In this document: in pieces, positions 25,465-37,068 of the stretch
How the letters are laid out: every line of letters begins with the position of its first letter
How positions within the stretch are numbered: the stretch's first letter is position 1
Assembly: GCA_017994935.1 (NCBI GenBank)
Contig: JAGOJU010000007.1
Location: 7,636 to 71,635 of the forward strand
Direction of reading: 5' to 3'
Length of the DNA stretch: 64,000 nt
Origin: Opitutaceae bacterium
Lineage (GTDB): Bacteria; Verrucomicrobiota; Verrucomicrobiia; Opitutales; Opitutaceae
Notes under the pieces: generated by a model
Told to the model about the DNA's origin: nothing
The model's database searches: none
The model's input: the letters and a program-made list of their open reading frames with translations, nothing else
Made by a program: the position numbers and the translations under genes

Positions 25465-27570
25465 TCAGACGTTTGAAGCGACGGCATCGGCCGCGGCGGG
25501 ATCGATCTGGCGAAGTCCCTTGGACTCGAGTTCGCGATAGATGTCGGGCAGGTCGAATCTCGTGAGGGCGGCCGGCACAAAAGAGGAGAGCGGCCAGCGG
25601 TAGGTTTCGGATTCCGCCACGTCACTGTAGCTGCGCAAGGCATGGCGCAGGGTGACCTGCCTGACACCCTCGTGCAGCAGGGCGGCGAAGCTGCCGGGGA
25701 TGGCGCCCTCGCCCCGTGCGACCAGGTGGATCTCGCGGTGTCCGTTGGCCTGCAGCCAGTCGAGCACGCGCAGCACGTCAAAGGTGCGCTGACCGGCCAT
25801 GGGGCGGTCGAACATCAGGCCCAGGCCTGAGTGGAAATAGTCGATGCCTCCCTTCCCGGCAAACTTCGGGGTGCTGAGCTGCGGCTCCGAGTCCCCGATC
25901 CCGCGCGGCTCACAGGCGAAGAGAGCGGTTCCCTTGGGTTCTTCCTTCAGAAAGTCACGCAGCCAGGCATCGTTGCGCAGCTCCCCGTCAGCGGTCCGGT
26001 GCGCAACGTAGAGCAGCGCGCGTTCGAAACCGCGCGGCACGCGGGAAAGGAGCGGTAGCTCGCTGAGGCGGATGCCCAGGACAGAGATGCCAGGTTCGGT
26101 CTCGAGAATGTAGTTGCCGGAATGTTCCGTGATATAGTCGCGTTTGCCCTGGCTGCGCATGATCCGATAGTCGGCGATGCCTTCACGCGGGGGGAGTTTC
26201 AATGCATCCGCGACTGCGTCCTTGAGTTCCTGGCCGCGCAGGGTCTTGCGGGACTTCGCGAGGCGCTGCGATTTCTCACGGACATCATCAAAGGCACTGT
26301 GGAACGGCTTCTCTGCAATCTGTCCGCGCCCGGTGCAACGCAGGATCTCATCCTTCTCGAGCTTGAGAGCGGGTTCCTTCTGCCCGGAGGCAACCCCGGT
26401 CTGCCGGTTGAACCAGCCGTACATCGCTTCACGGTTGGCCAGGTGAAAACCGTGCGGATCCGGACCGAGAAAGGAACTGAAGTTGTCCTCGGCACCCAAC
26501 AGCGTGTAGAGATGCTTCAGCCGGCCGGCGGCTTCCTCAAATCCGCGTGCATCAAAGTAGTCCCGTTCCTGTCCGAGGATGCGGACCGGCTTTGGAGCCA
26601 TCGCCGCGATGAAGTCGGAATGATCGAGCCCCAGCGCGAGCATGTGCCAGGGATATTGTTCAGCGTCCTGGGATTCCTCATTCTCGATGTTTCGGCGCAG
26701 CGTGGTGACGAAGCAGCTCGGTGCCGCCATCGTGAACCGGGGCTCGACCCCGCAGAGCCAGGTCGCCTGCGTGCCGCCGCCTGAGTTACCCGTGACACCG
26801 ACATGACGCGAATCGACCTCCGGACGTGTCAGCAGGTAGTCCAGGGCGCGGATGCCATCCCACACAAACCAGGAGGGCTGGTTCTCATCGACCAGGGACA
26901 TGCGGTTGCCGACGTAGATGTGCTCGACCGTGCCGCTGCCGTGACTGGGTGTGAGCGATGGCGTGGTGTGCTGAAGGCGTTCGCCCTGACCCATGGGATC
27001 AAAGATCAGGACAACGTAGCCCTGGCGTGCCAGCCCCTGGGCGAACGACTGGTAGGGGACGGCGGCCTTGCCGTTGGAGGAATGGCCGCAGGTGCCGATG
27101 ACTCCGGGCATCGGCCGGGAGCGACCGCTTGGCACATAGAGGTTGGCGGTCACTGGAAAATTCGGGCGGCTGTCGAAGATGACGTTCTCGACAGTATAGC
27201 CGTCGCGCCGATGCGTGGCGGTGACCCGTGCATTGAGTGGAGTCTTGTCGGGAAACGGTCCAAAACAGCGACGGATCTTCTCGCGCACGTCGGCGACGTA
27301 GCGTTCCGCATCGGCCTTTGTGCGCAGCGCTGCACGTCGGGCATCAGCCTCGCGCTCGACGGCACGGATGAGTTGCACGTAGTACTCCTGGACCGCACGC
27401 GGAAATCGATTGAACGGGGCAAGGGGTGCCTTGGGAGCGGCAGCCGCCACGGCAACCGGACGCTTTGCAGGTTCGGCGGCCACCTGCGATTCGCCTGTGG
27501 CACGGAATAACAGGCTACCGGCGGTGGCGAGGCTGGCGTTGCGAAGCAGTTTTCGACGGGTGAGTGGCAT
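25465..27570 (-). CDS. Exported alpha/beta-hydrolase (acetyl-xylan-esterase-like), Tat signal
   Basis: A 701-residue protein starting at ATG 27570 (MPLTRRKLLRNASLATAGSL), with a twin-arginine type signal (TRRKLLRN) and hydrophobic core. An Ala/Pro-rich linker precedes the alpha/beta-hydrolase domain. FDPMGQGER and the nucleophile elbow GNSGGGTQ (Ser near residue 270) are visible, with DPHGFHLANREAMYGWF as the late His region. A second, weaker hydrolase-like half follows. The fold resembles AXE1/acetyl-xylan esterases of Verrucomicrobia and Planctomycetes. It is transcribed first, with the sulfatase starting 4 bp behind it. A palindrome at 27695-27716 lies upstream and could be the operator. 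The substrate is unknown. Confidence 0.8.
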   Translation of the reverse strand: MPLTRRKLLRNASLATAGSLLFRATGESQVAAEPAKRPVAVAAAAPKAPLAPFNRFPRAVQEYYVQLIRAVEREADARRAALRTKADAERYVADVREKIRRCFGPFPDKTPLNARVTATHRRDGYTVENVIFDSRPNFPVTANLYVPSGRSRPMPGVIGTCGHSSNGKAAVPYQSFAQGLARQGYVVLIFDPMGQGERLQHTTPSLTPSHGSGTVEHIYVGNRMSLVDENQPSWFVWDGIRALDYLLTRPEVDSRHVGVTGNSGGGTQATWLCGVEPRFTMAAPSCFVTTLRRNIENEESQDAEQYPWHMLALGLDHSDFIAAMAPKPVRILGQERDYFDARGFEEAAGRLKHLYTLLGAEDNFSSFLGPDPHGFHLANREAMYGWFNRQTGVASGQKEPALKLEKDEILRCTGRGQIAEKPFHSAFDDVREKSQRLAKSRKTLRGQELKDAVADALKLPPREGIADYRIMRSQGKRDYITEHSGNYILETEPGISVLGIRLSELPLLSRVPRGFERALLYVAHRTADGELRNDAWLRDFLKEEPKGTALFACEPRGIGDSEPQLSTPKFAGKGGIDYFHSGLGLMFDRPMAGQRTFDVLRVLDWLQANGHREIHLVARGEGAIPGSFAALLHEGVRQVTLRHALRSYSDVAESETYRWPLSSFVPAALTRFDLPDIYRELESKGLRQIDPAAADAVASNV

Positions 27571-27694
27571 GATGAGAAGTGGGGTGGAAGGAATAAATGA
27601 CGGAGGGGAGCCGGGTCGAGCCGCAGCGCCAAATTCTTCTGAATGGAGCGGTGTGCCGATCCTGACAAGGCATGCCATGAACCCGCGCCAAGGA

Positions 27695-27716
27695 AACGTT
27701 CCGCTAAGCGAACGTT
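27695..27716. promoter_or_regulatory. Palindrome, possible operator
   Basis: AACGTTC and GAACGTT arms flank CGCTAAGC. With one bulged C the inner GCT/AGC also pair, giving a near-perfect 22-bp dyad. Size and symmetry resemble LacI-family operators. It lies 125 bp upstream of the esterase-sulfatase operon and 310 bp upstream of nupC. Which gene it controls, if any, is an inference; no regulator gene is adjacent. Confidence 0.35.
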
Positions 27717-27833
27717 AACGGATTTGATCCACGGAATTTGCTCCATCATGGACTGTGAGATCAGGGGATGGTGTGAATTGAACACGCGTGCCGCTGCCGG
27801 AATGGCAATTGCCATAGTTTCCCCAACCGGGAG

Positions 27834-27853
27834 GGGCACGCTCCGTCGTGCCC
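27834..27853. repeat. REP-like inverted repeat, copy 2
   Basis: The reverse complement of the 20-base element at 15011-15030, with no mismatch: 7-bp arms GGGCACG and CGTGCCC around loop CTCCGT. The flanking bases extend the match (GGGAG before, GG after, against the mirrored sequence at copy 1). It is located between divergent genes, which argues against a simple terminator role. Confidence 0.7.
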
Positions 27854-28026
27854 GGATCGAAGGAACGCAACGAAACCCCGAGGCACACTTCGCCGCCGTC
27901 ACAACCGGTGACACTGGCCAAGGCCTGGACCGCCCTTGCCAACTCCAGTCCCTTCGCCGATTCGAGATTCATGCGTTCTCGCTCGCCGGCGCTGCCGGGT
28001 TCGCCAAGCTCGCCGCATATTTCCCC

Positions 28027-29328
28027 ATGGAGACCTTCTCCCACCTATGGCGGGGCCTGATTGGCATCGCTGCATTCATCGGCATCGCCTGGTTGTGCAG
28101 TGAGAATCGCCGCGCGATCCCCTGGAGGCTTGTGGGTGCGGGCTTTCTTTTCCAGGTCGCCTGCGGAGTGCTTGTGCTCCGGGTCGAATTCGTGCGCTCC
28201 GCGGTGGATGCGGTGGGCAACATGTTTGTCGCCATCCTCGACTTCAATCGCGCCGGCTCGCAGTTCCTTTTTGGCTCGCTTGTCACCGACACAAAGTCCT
28301 TCGGCTATCTTTTCGCGTTCAACGTCCTGCCGACGATCGTCTTCTTCTCCGCGCTGACCTCGCTGCTTTTCTACCTCGGGATTCTCCAGCGGATTGTCCT
28401 CGTTTTCGCGTGGATGATGTCCCGGACCATGAAGCTGTCAGGCGCGGAGAGCCTGAGTGCCTCCGCAAACATCTTTCTGGGGCAGACGGAGGCACCGCTG
28501 CTGATCAAACCCTACCTTGAGGGAATGAGCCGGTCGGAGATGCTCGCAGTCATGGTCGGAGGCATGGCCAACATTGCGGGCGCGGTGCTGGTTGCGTACA
28601 TCGGCATGCTCGGCGGGGAGGATCCTGTGCAGCGGCTCCTTTTCGCCAAGCACCTGATCACCGCTTCCATCATGTCCGCACCGGCGTCGCTCTATATCGC
28701 CAAGATCATGATTCCTCAGACTGCCGAGGTGGATCAGGCACTCGTGATTCCCAAGGAGAAGCTTGGGGCAAACGCGCTCGAGGCGGTCGCCAACGGCACG
28801 ACGGACGGCGTCAAACTTGCCGTAAATGTCGGAGCCATGCTGCTGGTGTTCACGGCCTTCATCGCGCTGTTCAACGCGGTCCTGGCATCCGGGATCGGCG
28901 GATGGACCGGCCTCAACGCGTGGATCGCGGGGCACACGGGAGGGCGCTACGCGGAACTCTCGCTGCAGTACGTCATGGGCGTGGTGTTTGCTCCGGTCGC
29001 CTGGCTGATGGGCATCGACGCGGGGTCCCTGACGACAGCCGGTCAGGTCATCGGCGAGAAGACGATCCTGAACGAATTCTATGCCTACAGCACGCTCGGC
29101 AGGCTCATCCAGGGAGGCAGCCTGCCCGATGAGCGCGCGCAGGTGATCCTGACCTATGCGCTGTGTGGATTCGCCAATATTGCCTCCATCGGCATCCTGA
29201 TCGGAGGCATCGGCACGCTTGCGCCAAACCAGAGATCGACCCTGGCCAGGCTGGGCGTGAAGGCGCTCATAGGTGGCAGCCTGTGCTGCTTCATTGGTGC
29301 GTCGATCGCCGGCATCCTGGTCAGGTGA
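28027..29328 (+). CDS. Concentrative nucleoside transporter (NupC/CNT family)
   Basis: A 433-residue inner-membrane symporter starting at ATG 28027 (METFSHLWRGLIGI); a much longer frame upstream covers the intergenic repeat and is unlikely to be translated. CNT hallmarks are present: the FGYLFAFNVLPTIVFFSALTS segment, then the signature GAESLSASANIFLGQTEAPLL, then GGMANIAGAVLVAYI. The C-terminus has NEFYAYSTLG and TYALCGFANIASIGI. It imports nucleosides with H+ or Na+. It is flanked by repeats upstream and by the convergent DUF1501 gene downstream, so it is probably a single-gene unit. Confidence 0.94.
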   Translation: METFSHLWRGLIGIAAFIGIAWLCSENRRAIPWRLVGAGFLFQVACGVLVLRVEFVRSAVDAVGNMFVAILDFNRAGSQFLFGSLVTDTKSFGYLFAFNVLPTIVFFSALTSLLFYLGILQRIVLVFAWMMSRTMKLSGAESLSASANIFLGQTEAPLLIKPYLEGMSRSEMLAVMVGGMANIAGAVLVAYIGMLGGEDPVQRLLFAKHLITASIMSAPASLYIAKIMIPQTAEVDQALVIPKEKLGANALEAVANGTTDGVKLAVNVGAMLLVFTAFIALFNAVLASGIGGWTGLNAWIAGHTGGRYAELSLQYVMGVVFAPVAWLMGIDAGSLTTAGQVIGEKTILNEFYAYSTLGRLIQGGSLPDERAQVILTYALCGFANIASIGILIGGIGTLAPNQRSTLARLGVKALIGGSLCCFIGASIAGILVR

Positions 29329-29349
29329 CAGACTGTCCGTCGAAACGAA

Positions 29350-29367
29350 ACACGATGGATTTCGTGT
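29350..29367. terminator. Small stem-loop between convergent genes
   Basis: ACACGA-TGGATT-TCGTGT forms a 6-bp stem in the 38-bp gap between the nupC stop and the DUF1501 stop. It overlaps the DUF1501 stop codon by one base. There is no T-tract, so it is a weak candidate. Confidence 0.28.
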
Positions 29368-30826
29368 CAGGCGAGGACACCCTTGACGACCTTGCCGTGG
29401 ACATCGGTGAGACGGAACTGCCGGCCTTGAAAACGATAGGTCAGTCGCTCGTGGTCAATGCCGAGCAGGTGCAGCACCGTGGCCTGCCAGTCGTGCACGT
29501 GAACAGGATCGTTGACGACCCGGTAGCTGAAATCATCGGTTGAGCCGTAGGCGATGCCGGGCTTCACCCCGCCCCCGGCCATCCAGATGCTGTAGGCCGT
29601 GCCGAGATGATCCCTGCCGTAGGCGGGTCGTGTCACGTCGCCCTGGACAAAGACCGTGCGCCCGAACTCGCCCGCGAAGATGACAAGCGTGTCCTCCAGC
29701 AGACCGCGTTCCTTCAGGTCCTGGACGAGCGCGGCGGACGGCTGATCGGTGTCCTGGCACTGGATGGCGAGCTGGGTGGGAAGGTTGTTGTGCTGGTCCC
29801 AGCCGCTGTGCATGAGCTGGATGAAACGGACGCCGCGTTCCGCGAGCCTTCGCGCCAGCAGGCAGTTGCGCGCATAGCTGCCTGCGCGGTGTACGTCGGG
29901 CCCGTAACGCTCGAGCACGTGCGGGGACTCCTTTCCGAGGTCGAGCAGGCCGGGAACGCTCGCCTGCATCTTGAACGCCATTTCATACTGCGCGATGCGG
30001 GTCTCGATTTCCGGATCAGCCTGCTTCTCAAACTGGTGCGCGTTCATCGCTGCGATATCGTCGAGGAGATCCCGCTTCTGTGCACGATCGAGACCCGGCG
30101 CGTCGTTGAGGTACAGGACGGGTTCCCCTTCGCTGCGAAGCCGCACACCCTGGAATTTCGACGGTATGAAGCCGCTGCCCCAGTAGTGCTCGTAGAAAAG
30201 CTGTCCGCAAGTTTTCTGCTGGTCTGCGGAGGTCAGCACGACAAATGCAGGCAGGTCCTCCGCCTCGGATCCGAGGCCGTAGGTGAGCCATGCGCCCATG
30301 GAGGGCCGGCCGGGAATGGGGGAGCCGGTCAGGCAGAACGTGACGCCGGGCGCGTGGTTCACGGCCTCCGTGTGCATGGAGTGGATGAAGCAAAGATCGT
30401 CGGCAATGCCGCCGGTATGGGGAAGCAGCTCGCTGAGCCAGCGTCCGCATTTCGCGTATTGTTTGAACGGCTTGATCGAGGGAAGTATCGGAAACTTCTT
30501 CTGCCCGGAGGTCATCGTGGACAGCCGCGCAGAACTCCGGACCGACTCGGGGAGCTCCTGCAGGCGCATCTTTTCCAGGAGCGGTTTGTGGTCGAAGAGG
30601 TCCACCTGGGACGGTGCCCCGCCCTGCCAGAGCAGGATGACGCGTCTGGCTTTCGGCGCGAAATGGGGCAGGCCGGGAATCGCGGCGCCCCGGGCCGTGC
30701 CCTGTGTGAGCGCTCCAAACGCGGGTCGAGTTAGCAGCGAGGCGAGAGCCGCGGTTCCGATGCCGGTTGCGGAGCGACCGAAGAACTGGCGGCGAGTGAG
30801 ATGAAGGTGGTTTTCCGAAAGCGGAT

Positions 30827-30830
<4 letters not shown>
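29367..30830 (-). CDS. DUF1501 family protein with Tat signal
   Basis: A 487-residue exported protein. The N-terminus LTRRQFFGRSATGIGTAALASLL is a twin-arginine signal. The body matches DUF1501 (a sulfatase-like alkaline-phosphatase fold seen mostly in Planctomycetes and Verrucomicrobia): a RRVILLWQGGAPSQVDLFDHKP block, MHTEAVNHAPG, and a late FAGEFGRTVFVQG and GRDHLG segment. Its start overlaps the stop of the PSCyt1/DUF1549/DUF1553 gene by 4 bases (ATGA). This pairing is very common in these phyla and implies joint function in the periplasm, usually guessed to be polysaccharide processing. No activity is established. Confidence 0.9.
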
Positions 30831-33361
<2,531 letters not shown>

Positions 33362-33500
33362 ACGATGGCAGGCCGGAACGGATTAAACTCCCCGTGCGGG
33401 CGCAGCGTCTAGCGGCAAATCATGATCCGGCGCGAGATTTTCAGTGGATCACTGAATTTTCATCGCCTCGCGAAACCCGATGGCACCGCAGGGCGTGCCT

Positions 33501-34025
33501 TCAGTTCTGTTTTGCGTTCTGTTCAGTGCCCGCCTGCTGGCGCAGGAGACGGCGTCGGCGCACCTCTGCGGCAATAGCGTCGAGGCGCTTGGCCTCATCG
33601 GCTGGGGTGGGATTGAGAACCACGGGCGGTGGTGCCACCGGCGCGTTCGGTGCGGGTGCAACCGCGACCGGCACCGGGGCGGCTGAGATCTTGACCTTCT
33701 GCAAGGCGAGCGTGAGCGATTGGCCGGCAAACTCCACGACCACGGTGTCCGCACGAGCGTCGTAACTTTTCACCGAGACCGCTGCACCGGGTTCGTTGAG
33801 CCTGACCCAGGTGCTCAGGCGTTTGGCAGGCTCAAAAAAATTGAACTGCTGGCGGCCCTCCATGACGAGGACGCCGCGAAACTCGAGAGAGGAATGTTCA
33901 GCTGCTGCGGGTTCCGCGGACTGGGTTTCCGGCGGCAGAAAAGGAGAACGCTTTGCGGCCGTCTGGGCGGTGGCAAGTGATGCTGTGGCGATCACAAATG
34001 CCATGAGGGAACCCGGCCGTTTCAT
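33501..34025 (-). CDS. Secreted protein of unknown function
   Basis: A 174-residue protein from ATG 34025 (MKRPGSLMAFVIATASLATAQ), whose signal peptide ends near residue 21. The middle (about 40-110) is a compact beta-rich segment (LEFRGVLVMEGRQQFNFFEPAKRLSTWVRL). An Ala/Val/Pro-rich stretch and a charged C-terminal helix (DAIAAEVRRRRLLRQQ) follow. The beta core vaguely resembles the periplasmic domain of GspC/PilP-type secretion proteins, but there is no secretion gene around it. It is divergent from the methyltransferase gene and 139 bp upstream of the PSCyt1 gene on the same strand. Confidence 0.6.
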   Translation of the reverse strand: MKRPGSLMAFVIATASLATAQTAAKRSPFLPPETQSAEPAAAEHSSLEFRGVLVMEGRQQFNFFEPAKRLSTWVRLNEPGAAVSVKSYDARADTVVVEFAGQSLTLALQKVKISAAPVPVAVAPAPNAPVAPPPVVLNPTPADEAKRLDAIAAEVRRRRLLRQQAGTEQNAKQN

Positions 34026-34121
34026 TTGCGGTAAGCAACCGCGAACCTCCCTGCAGGTCAAGGGAAGGCTTCCCCAGACACTTTGCGCGAGCCTTTCGGC
34101 TGGCCACCTTCACCCCCTTTC

Positions 34122-34904
34122 GTGCATCTAGACAAGGTGCGCCCCCACCCGCCTCTCAAAGCCCGATACGAAACGCTGGCGGACAAACCGGAATATGTTA
34201 ACCGCCTGTTCGACAAGGGAGCGTGCCACTATGATGGCATTGTCGACTGGGGATTCTTTCGTACCGGGGGTGCCTATCGCAAATGGGTCCAGGAACGGCA
34301 TGGCCTCAAGCAAGGCGATCGCGTGCTGGATGTCGCCTGCGGCACCGGGCTCGTTGCGCTCGCCGCGTCCAGGATTCTCGGAACGGCGGAGAACATCACC
34401 TGCCTCGATCCCAGCGAAGGCATGCTCGCGGTTGCCAGGACCAAGTTGAATGCAACCTTCGTCGTCGGCCGCGCGGAGGCCCTGCCATTTTCCGACAATG
34501 CCTTCGATTTCCTCACGATGGGATATGCCCTCCGCCATGTCAGTGATCTCGAAGAGACCTTTCGAGAATACCAGCGCGTTCTGAAACCCGGAGGACGCCT
34601 GCTCATCCTCGAGGTGACCAAACCGCGCGGCAGGATCCCGAGGTTCATATTCAGGACTTACTTTGGCCGCATTTATCCGACCCTTACGCAATTGTTTACG
34701 CGAAGTGCCGATGCACGGGACATGATGCGGTACTATTGGGAAACCATGGACGCCTGCGTGCCGCCGGAATCGGTTCTTTCCGCCCTTGCATCGGTGGGCT
34801 TGTCGGAGGTGAATCGTTACACCCAGTTGGGACTCTTCAGCGAATATACTGCAACCAAGCCGCCGCCTGCGCAGGGATGTGACACCCCTTCACCCGGCGC
34901 GTGA
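34122..34904 (+). CDS. Class I SAM-dependent methyltransferase (UbiE/MenG-like)
   Basis: A methyltransferase of about 260 residues. From GTG 34122 it begins VHLDKVRPHPPL; a TTG at 34083 is the outer limit of the frame. The SAM-binding motif is VLDVACGTGLVALA, with an acidic residue in ITCLDPSEGML. FDFLTMGYALRHV and VLKPGGRLLILEVTKPRG are typical of the UbiE/MenG branch. It opens a plus-strand cassette with an acyl carrier protein, ketosynthase, second carrier protein and acyltransferase. A methylation step on a carrier-bound or quinone-like lipid is therefore a reasonable guess. The next gene begins 34 bp downstream. If instead this is the genome's menaquinone methyltransferase, its location would be coincidental. 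Confidence 0.8.
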   Translation: MHLDKVRPHPPLKARYETLADKPEYVNRLFDKGACHYDGIVDWGFFRTGGAYRKWVQERHGLKQGDRVLDVACGTGLVALAASRILGTAENITCLDPSEGMLAVARTKLNATFVVGRAEALPFSDNAFDFLTMGYALRHVSDLEETFREYQRVLKPGGRLLILEVTKPRGRIPRFIFRTYFGRIYPTLTQLFTRSADARDMMRYYWETMDACVPPESVLSALASVGLSEVNRYTQLGLFSEYTATKPPPAQGCDTPSPGA

Positions 34905-34938
34905 GCCTCCGACGTTTTCGCAAATTTCAATCACGACC

Positions 34939-35328
34939 ATGGAATCCTCGTCTCCGCCTTCAAACGATCCGGCACCTCCCAAGACCAACTCTTCCCGCGA
35001 CAAGATGCGTCATTTTCCGAGGGAGGTTCAGGAGGCCTTCCGCACGTTTGAGGCAACGCGGAATCCGGACGCGCTCGACCCCGTCATTCTCGCGATACTC
35101 AACGACTTCATCCCGAAAAAAACCGAGGTGCCGCTGGCCACGTTTCCTGGATCCACCCGCTTGATCGAGGATCTGGGGTTCGATTCCCTGGCGATTACTG
35201 AAGTGGTGTTTTTCTCGGAGGAGCTGCTCAACATCAGCATCGGGAACGAGGAGCTCATGCAGGTGCGCACCCTCGATGACCTTCGGGGATTCATCCGGAA
35301 GAAGGTTTCCCCGCCGCCGGCGGCATGA
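34939..35328 (+). CDS. Acyl carrier protein (first of two)
   Basis: A 129-residue protein starting at ATG 34939 (MESSSPPSND). A charged, Pro/Ser-rich extension of about 25 residues precedes a four-helix carrier domain. The phosphopantetheine attachment serine is Ser83 in EDLGFDSLAITEV. An internal ATG at 35005 would remove most of the extension. The stop overlaps the ketosynthase start by 4 bases (ATGA), so translation is coupled and this carrier probably serves that ketosynthase. Confidence 0.85.
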   Translation: MESSSPPSNDPAPPKTNSSRDKMRHFPREVQEAFRTFEATRNPDALDPVILAILNDFIPKKTEVPLATFPGSTRLIEDLGFDSLAITEVVFFSEELLNISIGNEELMQVRTLDDLRGFIRKKVSPPPAA

Positions 35329-36641
35329 CGGGCGGTGCCCGCAATCCTCCCAAGTCAACGGTTTCCGTCATCCGCATGGGGCATCTTCCAGTCATCACCG
35401 GCCTCGGTTTTGTCACCAGCATCGGTCACGATCGCAATTCCGTGGTGAGCAGTCTGAGGGAGCTCCGCCATGGATTTGGACGCCATCAGTTCCTGAACAA
35501 CCCGGATCTGCAGGTGAAGGTTGCCGGCACGTTGAAGGGTTTTTCCTTCCCCTCTCCCAGCTGGCGCGATTGGAGCTGGCCGGACCAATTTTCGGTCGAT
35601 CGGGAACTGCTTCGCGGGCTGCCTCCTCATGGGGTCTATGCCATGTGTGCGATGCAGCAGGCGCTGCAGGAGGCAGGTCTGCAGGCAGCGGATCTCGCGG
35701 GAGGCGACACCGGGCTCTTCTGTGCCTCCGCGGGATCGCCCTATCTTCTTTCGCATTTTGTGCAGGACATGCACGCCACGCGCGGCCAGCGGGGCAATCC
35801 GATGGGCATCATCTCGTCGATCGCGGGCACGCTGAATTTCAATCTCGCCGCCTTCTACAAGATTTCCGGTGCGGTCTGCGGATTTGTCTCAGCCTGTGCC
35901 TCGTCGAGCCATGCGCTCGGATATGCGATGGATGAAATCCGCCTCGGGCGGCAGAAGCGCATGCTTGTTGTCGGCGCGGAGGACATGACTGATGAGAGCA
36001 TCCTTTCCTTCGCCAGCCTGCGTGCATTGTCGATCAACCCGGATCCGGGAACGGCGTCGCGACCGTTTGACCGCCGTCGGGACGGTTTTGTGGGCACCGG
36101 CGGCGCGGTGGCGCTTGTAGTGGAGGAGGCCGGGCTGGCACGGGCACGGGGTGCCCGCATTCAGGCTGAACTCGTGGGATGGGGCCAGGCGGGCGACGGC
36201 CACAGCGTCGCCGCCTCGCATCCTGAAGGCGCGGGCCTGCGCGAGGCGATGCGGCGCACGCTGGCCGACGCCGGTGTGGAGCCCGCCGATGTCGATTACG
36301 TCAATGCCCATGCCACCTCGACGCCGGCGGGTGACCGCTCGGAGGCGCTCGCGCTCAATGCGATGTTCACGCGAAACAATGCCCGGCCGAAGGTCTCGAG
36401 CACGAAGGCGCTCACCGGTCACGGACTCTCCCTGGCCGGCGCGATGGAGGCGGCATTCTGCGTGCTCGCGGTCGACGAGGGTTTTATTCCCGGGTGTGCA
36501 CACCTTGAGCAAGTTGATCCCGTCTGTGAAGGGCTCGATCTGCCGCTCACGTCGCTCTCCGAAGCCCCCTCGCTTGTGCTGAACAACAGCAGTGGATTTG
36601 GCGGCAGCAATGTCTGTCATCTCCTTCGGAGGGTCGGCTGA
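35325..36641 (+). CDS. Beta-ketoacyl synthase (FabF-like, specialised)
   Basis: A 438-residue condensing enzyme with a complete catalytic triad: Cys191 in VSACASSSHALG, His329 in VNAHATSTPAGD and His366 in TKALTGHGLSLAG. The closing NNSSGFGGSNVCHLL is typical of the KAS I/II fold. It therefore should elongate acyl-carrier-bound chains, unlike chain-length factors, which lack the Cys. The N-terminal third (about 45-100) is more divergent than in housekeeping FabF, and no fatty-acid genes (fabD, fabG, fabH) are adjacent. Context with two ACPs, an LpxL-like acyltransferase and a methyltransferase points to a specialised lipid, aryl polyene or related product. The start at 35325 overlaps the ACP stop; Met at 35376 is an alternative. 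Confidence 0.88.
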   Translation: MTGGARNPPKSTVSVIRMGHLPVITGLGFVTSIGHDRNSVVSSLRELRHGFGRHQFLNNPDLQVKVAGTLKGFSFPSPSWRDWSWPDQFSVDRELLRGLPPHGVYAMCAMQQALQEAGLQAADLAGGDTGLFCASAGSPYLLSHFVQDMHATRGQRGNPMGIISSIAGTLNFNLAAFYKISGAVCGFVSACASSSHALGYAMDEIRLGRQKRMLVVGAEDMTDESILSFASLRALSINPDPGTASRPFDRRRDGFVGTGGAVALVVEEAGLARARGARIQAELVGWGQAGDGHSVAASHPEGAGLREAMRRTLADAGVEPADVDYVNAHATSTPAGDRSEALALNAMFTRNNARPKVSSTKALTGHGLSLAGAMEAAFCVLAVDEGFIPGCAHLEQVDPVCEGLDLPLTSLSEAPSLVLNNSSGFGGSNVCHLLRRVG

Positions 36642-36664
36642 TTGATCAGGATTTGCTGCGCGTC

Positions 36665-36684
36665 GGACTCCGGCTGCGGAGTCC
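36665..36684. terminator. 8-bp hairpin after the ketosynthase gene
   Basis: GGACTCCG and CGGAGTCC pair perfectly around a GCTG loop, 23 bp after the ketosynthase stop and 97 bp before the second ACP start. Without a T-tract it may be an mRNA-processing or attenuation site rather than a full terminator, and would allow different levels of the two halves of the cassette. Confidence 0.4.
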
Positions 36685-36781
36685 ATCGGATGGCGCTGAG
36701 GTCGGACTTGTTTTCCCCCGCCTGGGCGCACATCACGCCGTTGCCACCGGGCAGACAATCTGTCCCACTGCCTGATTGAAC

Positions 36782-37051
36782 ATGTCCGATCCGCTGCTCC
36801 TCCGCCTCAAGACCCTGATCGTCACCACCCTCAAGCTGGAGGACGTCAGTCCGGAGGATATACCTGACGACGAACCCTTGGTGGGCTCTCCGAGGTTCGG
36901 ACTCGATTCGATCGATGCCCTGGAACTCGTTCTTGCGCTCGAAAAGGAATTTGGAATCAAGATCGGCAACAGTGAGGAGTCACGCAATGCGCTGGCGAAC
37001 GTGCGCACGATGGCTGCCTTCATCCGCTCACGGCCGGGGAGCAGAACCTGA
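36782..37051 (+). CDS. Acyl carrier protein (second of two)
   Basis: An 89-residue carrier protein starting at ATG 36782 (MSDPLLLRLKTLIV); a TTG two codons upstream is also in frame. The four-helix pattern is clear, with the phosphopantetheine serine Ser43 in RFGLDSIDALELV, followed by an acidic helix II and EFGIKIGN. It is shorter than the first carrier and differs in sequence, so the two are likely specialised for different partners. The acyltransferase gene begins 17 bp downstream. Confidence 0.87.
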   Translation: MSDPLLLRLKTLIVTTLKLEDVSPEDIPDDEPLVGSPRFGLDSIDALELVLALEKEFGIKIGNSEESRNALANVRTMAAFIRSRPGSRT

Positions 37052-37068
37052 GGGACCGGCGGCCGCCG

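Larger units (their letters stand above)
27571..28026. other. 456-bp divergent intergenic region
   Basis: No convincing gene is seen between the minus-strand hydrolase start and the plus-strand nupC start, although an open frame runs in from 27643. It holds a 22-bp palindrome (27695-27716) and a REP-like inverted repeat (27834-27853). Both promoters for the flanking genes must lie here, but no clear -35/-10 pair stands out. Confidence 0.6.

Noticed and set aside
25461..25781. Extension of the second sulfatase frame upstream to 25781
   Set aside because: It overlaps the end of the alpha/beta-hydrolase gene and lacks a signal peptide. The start at 25460 gives a proper signal peptide.
27643..28026. 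Upstream extension of the nupC frame
   Set aside because: It runs through a palindrome and a REP-like repeat and has no hydrophobic or conserved sequence. ATG 28027 begins the first helix.
29607..30734. Plus-strand frame of 375 codons opposite the DUF1501 gene
   Set aside because: Antisense to a conserved gene; composition only.
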